NCBI GenBank assembly: GCA_022702195.1
Contig: JAKONB010000108.1
Coordinates: forward strand, 1 to 10,554
Reading direction: 5' to 3'
Origin: Beijerinckiaceae bacterium
GTDB lineage: Bacteria; Pseudomonadota; Alphaproteobacteria; Rhizobiales; Beijerinckiaceae
DNA: 10,554 nt
A program made the translations under genes and the position numbers. The notes below the pieces were generated by a model. The model had not been told where the DNA came from. It searched no databases and saw only the letters and a list, made by a program, of their open reading frames with translations. Below, one piece after another: positions 6,308 to 10,554 of this stretch (position 1 is its first letter; each line of letters opens with the position of its first letter).

Positions 6308-6323
6308 GCGGAGAAACGACCCG

Positions 6324-7283
6324 ATGCGTCTGCGTATGCTCGCCTGCCCCGTCGCCGCGCTGGCCCTGCTTCTCGGCCTGTCGGGCGCCGTGCTGGCCGC
6401 CGATCCGGTCTATCCGTCCAGCTCCCGCTTCGGTTTCGTGCCGCCCTCCGACATGGCGCCGTCGAAGCGCTTCTCCGGGTTCGAGCGGATCGAGGGGGGC
6501 GCCACGGTCTCGGTGGTGGAGCTGCCGCCCAATGCCTTCGCCGAACTCGAGACCAACTTTACCGACGAGAACCTGAAGGCGCAGGGCTTCGTGGTCTCGA
6601 ACCGGCAGGCCATCAAGGTGGCGGGCGATGTCGATGCGGTCCTGTTCAGCGGCGAGCAGCCTGGCGGGGATGCGGCGGGAACGCCGACCATCAGGAAGTG
6701 GCTGCTGCTGGTGGGCGACCCGACGGTCACGGGCATCATCATCGCCCAGACCACGCCGGAGGCCGAGACCGACGAGACCATGGTGTCGATGCTCAAGGGC
6801 ATCCACATCCGTCCGGCGCTCACCCTGGAGCAGCAGGTCGCGGCGCTGCCCTTCCGGATCGCGGACACGGCGGGCTTCCGCCCGGTGCGGGTGCTGGCGG
6901 GGAATTCGGTGCTGCTGACGCAGGGACCCAAGGACCAGATGCTCGCCCTCGAGCAGCCGATCCTGGTGCTGGCCCAGGCGGTGCAGCCGCCGCCCACCGC
7001 CGAGCAGCGCGACGCCTTCGCCCGCGCGGCGCTTTATTCCAACCAGACCATGAAGGATTTCGTGCTCGAGCGGTCGCAGAGCTACCGGCAGAACGGCGTC
7101 GACTGGCACGAGATCGTGGCGCGAGCGGTGGACGTCCCGTCGAGCGCCCCCGTGGTGGTGTCGCAGACGATCCGCTTCGCCCCGGACGGCTACTTGCGCG
7201 CGCTCGGGGTCGTGCGGGCCGATCAGCGCGGCGAGACGCTGTCGCGCTTCCGCGAGGTGATCGACAGCGTGCAGCTCCGATAG
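6324..7283 (+). CDS. exported protein of unknown function with two similar halves
   Basis: I do not recognise a named family. The product is 319 aa. An N-terminal signal peptide is clear: positive MRLR, a hydrophobic stretch (about residues 9-24) and an AxA-like site in AVLAADP, with cleavage expected near 25/26. The mature protein has no cysteine, lipobox or membrane segment, so it is probably periplasmic. Each half seems to follow one plan: a FxF or LPF opening, an extended middle, a run of beta-type residues, then a terminal amphipathic helix (ETMVSMLKGIHIRP near residues 155-168; ETLSRFREVIDSVQLR at the end). The first half (FVPPSDMAPSKRFSGFE, then KWLLLVGDPTVTGIIIAQTT) recalls Mog1/PsbP-like folds; this is inference. 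GGAGA at 6310-6314 lies nine bases before the ATG at 6324; an in-frame TTG at 6306 is unlikely. It is convergent with grpE. Confidence 0.82.
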   Translation: MRLRMLACPVAALALLLGLSGAVLAADPVYPSSSRFGFVPPSDMAPSKRFSGFERIEGGATVSVVELPPNAFAELETNFTDENLKAQGFVVSNRQAIKVAGDVDAVLFSGEQPGGDAAGTPTIRKWLLLVGDPTVTGIIIAQTTPEAETDETMVSMLKGIHIRPALTLEQQVAALPFRIADTAGFRPVRVLAGNSVLLTQGPKDQMLALEQPILVLAQAVQPPPTAEQRDAFARAALYSNQTMKDFVLERSQSYRQNGVDWHEIVARAVDVPSSAPVVVSQTIRFAPDGYLRALGVVRADQRGETLSRFREVIDSVQLR

Positions 7284-7289
7284 GGCGGG

Positions 7290-7312
7290 TCCGGCGCCCG
7301 AGGGGCGCCGGA
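7290..7312. terminator. bidirectional hairpin between convergent genes
   Basis: TCCGGCGCCC (7290-7299) and GGGCGCCGGA (7303-7312) form a perfect 10-bp stem with a GAG loop. It fills the 37-base gap between the stop of the exported-protein gene (7283) and the stop of grpE (7321), so one symmetric element can serve both convergent transcripts. Neither side has a T-tract, which is common in GC-rich genomes where such hairpins may act as weak terminators or as 3'-end stabilisers. Confidence 0.7.
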
Positions 7313-7320
7313 ACGCCGGA

Positions 7321-7896
7321 TCAGGCGGCGTCGGCCGGGGGAGCGGCGGGCTTCGGGCCGCCCTTGGCGACGCCGACCAGGGCCGGACGCAGGGTCCGGT
7401 CGCCGATGACGTAGCCCGACTGCATGACCTGCACCACGGTGCCGCTCGGCACCTCGGTGTCCGGCACCTCGAACATCGCCTGGTGGCGGTTGGGGTCGAA
7501 GCGCTGGCCCTTCGGCTCGATCGCCTTGACGCCGTGGCGTTCCAGGGTCTTGCCGAGGTCGCGCTCGGTGAGCTCGATTCCGTCGATCAGGGCCTTGAAG
7601 GCCCCCGTCGCCTCATTGCGCTCGGCTTCCGGCACGCTCTCGAGGGCGCGCCGGATGTTGTCGGCGGCGTTGAGCATGTCGCGGGCGAAGTTCGTCACCG
7701 CGTAGGTGCGGGCATCGGCGACCTCGCGCTCGGTGCGGCGGCGGAGATTCTCCATCTCGGCCAGGGTGCGCAGGACCCGGTCCTTCAGCTCGTCGCGCTC
7801 GGCCACGAGGGGGGCGAGCAGGTCGGCCTGCGGCTCGGTCTCGGCGGCCTCCTCGACCTGTGCCGCGGCATCGTGCTCCATGTCGTTCGCCATCAT
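7321..7896 (-). CDS. grpE: GrpE, nucleotide exchange factor of DnaK
   Basis: The product is 191 aa from the ATG at 7894-7896 (190 aa from the directly following ATG at 7891-7893). GrpE is the cytoplasmic cochaperone that releases ADP from DnaK and acts as a thermosensor. Visible parts are an acidic, flexible N-terminus (residues 1-30), the long coiled-coil helix (about 31-90, with RDELKDRVLRTLAEMENLRRR), a short helical bundle, and the C-terminal beta domain with the GrpE signature FDPNRHQAMFEVP (133-145) and VQVMQSGYVIGDRTLRPALV (155-174). An Ala/Pro-rich tail follows. The frame is open to a GTG at 7947, but the added residues are not family-like. The ribosome binding site is poor for every candidate start. 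It lies 150 bases downstream of glnD on the same strand; neither hrcA nor dnaK is in the window. I see no clear CIRCE or sigma-32 site in the gap. Confidence 0.95.
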   Translation of the reverse strand: MMANDMEHDAAAQVEEAAETEPQADLLAPLVAERDELKDRVLRTLAEMENLRRRTEREVADARTYAVTNFARDMLNAADNIRRALESVPEAERNEATGAFKALIDGIELTERDLGKTLERHGVKAIEPKGQRFDPNRHQAMFEVPDTEVPSGTVVQVMQSGYVIGDRTLRPALVGVAKGGPKPAAPPADAA

Positions 7897-7978
7897 TCGC
7901 TTTTCGTCGATCGCAGGTGTCGGGATGGGGCTGATATCAGGCCGCACCGCCGCGAAATCAAGCGCGGGCCGGATCAGG

Positions 7979-8015
7979 CCGGATCCGGTCGATCCCTTCG
8001 GGAGGGCGGATCCGG
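7979..8015 (-). terminator. hairpin between glnD and grpE
   Basis: CCGGATCC (7979-7986) pairs with GGATCCGG (8008-8015), and an inner CCC-TTC-GGG can stack in the loop. It begins 32 bases after the glnD stop on the reverse strand and lies about 83 bases before the grpE start. No T-run follows. It may end the glnD transcript or be a partial terminator/attenuator before grpE; a chance palindrome cannot be excluded. Confidence 0.4.
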
Positions 8016-8046
8016 GCTTCGCTCGGGCGCCGCGCGGGCTTGCCGA

Positions 8047-10554
8047 TCAGGCCTCCCGCGGCGGCGGCGAGTCGATGAGGTCGTCGAGGCCCTCGGCCCG
8101 CAGGGCGGCGACGTCGCTGGCGAAGACCTCCAGCACCGCATGGCGGATCGCCACCTGCCGGTCGGGCTGGGTCACCCGGGTCCCGGTGAGGTCGGTGACG
8201 TAGAAGACGTCCACGGCGCGCTCGCCGAACGTCGCCACATGCGCCGAGGTGATGTTGAGGGAGAGCCGGCTCAGGGCGGTGGTGAGTTCATAGAGCAGGC
8301 CCGGCCGGTCGAGGCCTGTGATCTCGACCACGGTCTCGCGGCTTGAGAGCGCGTTGTCGATGGACATGTCGGGGGGGACCAGGAAGGTCGGCGCCCGCCC
8401 GCTCGGGGGATGCTTGTCGGCCACGAGATCGGCGATCCGGATCTCGCCGCGCAGCGCCTTCTCGATCGCCGTGGTGATGCGGGTGGCGCGGCGCAGCTCG
8501 TCCTCGTCCCGGTCGAAGGCGCGGGAAACGAAGATCGAGTCGAGGGCGAAGCCGTCATTGGTCGTGAAGATCTGCGCGTCGACGATGTTGCCGCCGGACG
8601 CGGCGCAGGCGCCGGTGACGATGGCCAGCAGGCGCGGATGGTCGGGGGAATAGACCGTCAGCTCGGTGACGCCGCGCACCGGGTCGGTCTCCGCGGCGGT
8701 GGCGACGGTGCGCCCGGCCGCCATCAGCGTCCGGACGAAGCCCGCATGCTTGAACTGGCGGGTGGTGTCGACCTTGAGCCAGTAGGCCTGGTTGTGGCGC
8801 CCCGCATAGGCGTCGAACGATCCCGCCTCCCAGTCCGTGAGCTGCTCGCGCAGGGCCATCTGGATCAGGCGGACCCGGTCGGTGCGGGCGATCTCGGAAT
8901 GGCCGCCGGAGAGCACCACCTCGGTCTCGTCGTAGAGGGTGCGCAGCAGCGTGCCCTTCCAGGCCGTCCAGACGCCCGGACCCACCGCCCGGATGTCGGA
9001 GACGGTGAGGATCATGAGCAATTTCAGCCGCTCCAGCGTCTGCACCACGCCGGCGAATTTCTCGATGGTCTTGGGGTCCGAGAGGTCGCGGCTCTGGGCG
9101 GTCATCGACATCAGCAGGTGATGCTCCACCAGCCAGGCCACCATCTCGGTCTCGGCGGCGGTGAGGCCGAAGCGCGGCCCCAGCTTCTCCGCGATGACGG
9201 CGCCCGCGATGGAATGGTCCTCGGGCCGGCCCTTGGCGATGTCGTGCAGCAGCACCGCGACGTAGAGGGCGCGCCGGTGGCTGATCGTGTCGATGAGGCG
9301 GGTGGCCAGCGGATGCTCTTCCTCGGTGCGCCCGGCCTCGATGCCCGAGAGCACGCCGACGGAGCGCAGCAGGTGCTCGTCCACCGTGTAGTGGTGGTAC
9401 ATGTTGAACTGCATCATCGCGACGATGCGGCCGAAATCCGGGACGAAGCGGCCGAGCACCCCGGCCTCGTTCATCAGGCGCAGGATCGTCTCGGGCGAGT
9501 TCTTCGAGGTCAGGATGTCGAGGAACAGCCGGTTGGCCTCCTCGTCCGCCCGCAGGGAATGGCCGATGAGGCGCAGGCTCCGGTTGGCCGCCCGGGTGGC
9601 GTCGGGATGGATCGGCAGGTTGTGGCGGTCGGCCAGCCAGAACAGCCGCAGCAGGTTCACCGGGTCGCGGCTGAATGCATCGGCCTCGCGCAGGTTGATC
9701 CGGCCATGATCGTCGACGAAATCCTCTGCCTCGATGGCGGTGGCGCGGAAGCGATCGCGGAACCGGCCGATCCAGCGGTCGAGCACCGGCGTGCGCTTGG
9801 CGTGGCGCGCCTCCAGTGCGGCGCAGACGATGGCGGTGAGGTCGCCGACCTCCTTGGCGATGAGGAAATACGCCTTCATGAAGCGCTCGACGCCCGACAG
9901 GCCGCCGCGCGCCTCGTAGCCGAAGCGCTCGGCCACCCGTGGCTGCAGACCGAACGAGAGCCGCTCCTCGGCGCGGCCGGTGACGAAGTGCATGTGGCAG
10001 CGCACCCGCCACAGCAGCTCCTCGCAGCGCTCGAACACCCGGTACTCCTCCGGGGTGAACAGGCCGGCGACCACCAGTTCGCTCTGGTCGCGCACCCGGT
10101 AGGTGTATTTGGCGATCCAGAACAGGGTGTTGAGATCGCGCAGGCCGCCCTTGCCGTCCTTGACGTTGGGCTCCACGAGGTAGCGCGAAGCCCCCGCCTT
10201 GGAGACCCGCCCGTCGCGCTCGCGCAGCTTGGCCTCGACGAATTCGGGCGCCGTTCCCATCACCAGTTCGCTGTCGAAGCGGGTGACGAGTTCCTCGAAC
10301 AGCGCGCGGGTGCCGAAGAGGTAGCGCGCCTCCAGCAGCGAGGTCCGGATCGTCATGTCGGCCCGGCCCTCGCGCAGGCATTCCTCCACCGACCGGGTGG
10401 CGTGGCCGACCTTCATCTTGAGGTCCCACAGCACGTAGAGCATCGCCTCGACGACGCTCTCCGACCAGGCGGTCTGCTTGTAGGGCAGCAGGAACAGCAG
10501 ATCGATGTCCGAGCCCGGCGCCATCGTTCCGCGCCCGTAGCCCCCCGTGGCCAC
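8047..10554 (-). CDS. glnD: [protein-PII] uridylyltransferase/uridylyl-removing enzyme (N-terminus outside window)
   Basis: 835 residues are visible; members are usually about 900-950 aa, so roughly 100 N-terminal residues lie beyond the window edge. GlnD is the nitrogen sensor that adds UMP to PII proteins (GlnB/GlnK) under nitrogen limitation and removes it when glutamine is high. The fragment begins at the nucleotidyltransferase motif GGYGRGTMAPGSDIDLLF, with metal-binding D16 and D18 of the fragment. The GlnD-specific block EPNVKDGKGGLRDLNTLFWIAK follows. The central HD hydrolase domain has H394 in DEHLLRSVG and H437/D438 in LLHDIAKGRPEDHS. Two C-terminal ACT domains, the glutamine sensors, lie at about residues 628-700 (TVYSPDHPRLLAIVTG) and 738-810 (EITGLDRPGLLYELTTAL). 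All catalytic motifs visible look intact. grpE follows on the same strand. Confidence 0.96.
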   Translation of the reverse strand: MATGGYGRGTMAPGSDIDLLFLLPYKQTAWSESVVEAMLYVLWDLKMKVGHATRSVEECLREGRADMTIRTSLLEARYLFGTRALFEELVTRFDSELVMGTAPEFVEAKLRERDGRVSKAGASRYLVEPNVKDGKGGLRDLNTLFWIAKYTYRVRDQSELVVAGLFTPEEYRVFERCEELLWRVRCHMHFVTGRAEERLSFGLQPRVAERFGYEARGGLSGVERFMKAYFLIAKEVGDLTAIVCAALEARHAKRTPVLDRWIGRFRDRFRATAIEAEDFVDDHGRINLREADAFSRDPVNLLRLFWLADRHNLPIHPDATRAANRSLRLIGHSLRADEEANRLFLDILTSKNSPETILRLMNEAGVLGRFVPDFGRIVAMMQFNMYHHYTVDEHLLRSVGVLSGIEAGRTEEEHPLATRLIDTISHRRALYVAVLLHDIAKGRPEDHSIAGAVIAEKLGPRFGLTAAETEMVAWLVEHHLLMSMTAQSRDLSDPKTIEKFAGVVQTLERLKLLMILTVSDIRAVGPGVWTAWKGTLLRTLYDETEVVLSGGHSEIARTDRVRLIQMALREQLTDWEAGSFDAYAGRHNQAYWLKVDTTRQFKHAGFVRTLMAAGRTVATAAETDPVRGVTELTVYSPDHPRLLAIVTGACAASGGNIVDAQIFTTNDGFALDSIFVSRAFDRDEDELRRATRITTAIEKALRGEIRIADLVADKHPPSGRAPTFLVPPDMSIDNALSSRETVVEITGLDRPGLLYELTTALSRLSLNITSAHVATFGERAVDVFYVTDLTGTRVTQPDRQVAIRHAVLEVFASDVAALRAEGLDDLIDSPPPREA

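Noticed and set aside
6180..7109. A 309-codon reverse-strand frame opposite the exported-protein gene
   Set aside because: It is His/Arg/Gly-rich shadow sequence. The forward frame has a signal peptide, a ribosome binding site and a coherent protein composition.
8555..10429. A 624-codon open frame on the reverse strand overlapping glnD in another frame
   Set aside because: It is very rich in Arg/Gly/Ala/Pro/His with no family resemblance. It is a stop-poor shadow created by the GC-rich third positions of glnD, whose own frame holds every expected GlnD motif.
1..10554. A defence system, mobile element, CRISPR array, tRNA or biosynthetic cluster
   Set aside because: Both strands were read for these. 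All sizeable genes are housekeeping or single conserved genes, and no direct-repeat array, transposase, integrase or tRNA-like cloverleaf was seen.

Overview
The window is GC-rich with strong third-position G/C bias and reads as core chromosome of an alphaproteobacterium. The protein sequences (malate dehydrogenase, GpmA, GlnD, GrpE, MarC) resemble those of Methylobacterium/Methylorubrum; this assignment rests on recognition, not on a search. No transposase, integrase, phage gene, CRISPR array, tRNA or rRNA was seen.

Layout: (i) 1-140, minus strand, the first codons of malate dehydrogenase behind a very strong ribosome binding site. (ii) 508-1029, minus strand, a TetR-family regulator ending in a good hairpin terminator; its DNA-binding domain continues upstream of the only in-frame start codon, and a one-base change in a G5 run would restore a normal N-terminus. 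(iii) 1432-2202, minus strand, glyoxalase II (gloB). (iv) 2390-3124, plus strand, a SAM-dependent methyltransferase divergent from gloB. (v) 3200-3889, plus, a MarC-family membrane protein. (vi) 3970-4767, 4878-5516 and 5513-6226, plus: dapB, gpmA and an AlkB-like dioxygenase, the last two overlapping by four bases. (vii) 6324-7283, plus, an exported protein of unknown function that looks like two diverged copies of one domain. (viii) 7321-7896, minus, grpE, convergent with the exported protein around a perfect 10-bp hairpin. (ix) 8047 to the window end, minus, glnD lacking its N-terminus.

The genes belong to separate housekeeping tasks: the TCA cycle (mdh), glutathione-dependent methylglyoxal detoxification (gloB), lysine and peptidoglycan precursor synthesis (dapB), glycolysis/gluconeogenesis (gpmA), alkylation repair (alkB-like), protein folding (grpE) and nitrogen sensing (glnD). 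The sequence does not support one dedicated multi-gene system. The items most worth a second look are the apparent frameshift at the TetR N-terminus, the duplicated-domain exported protein, the gpmA/alkB translational overlap and the gloB/methyltransferase divergent pair.
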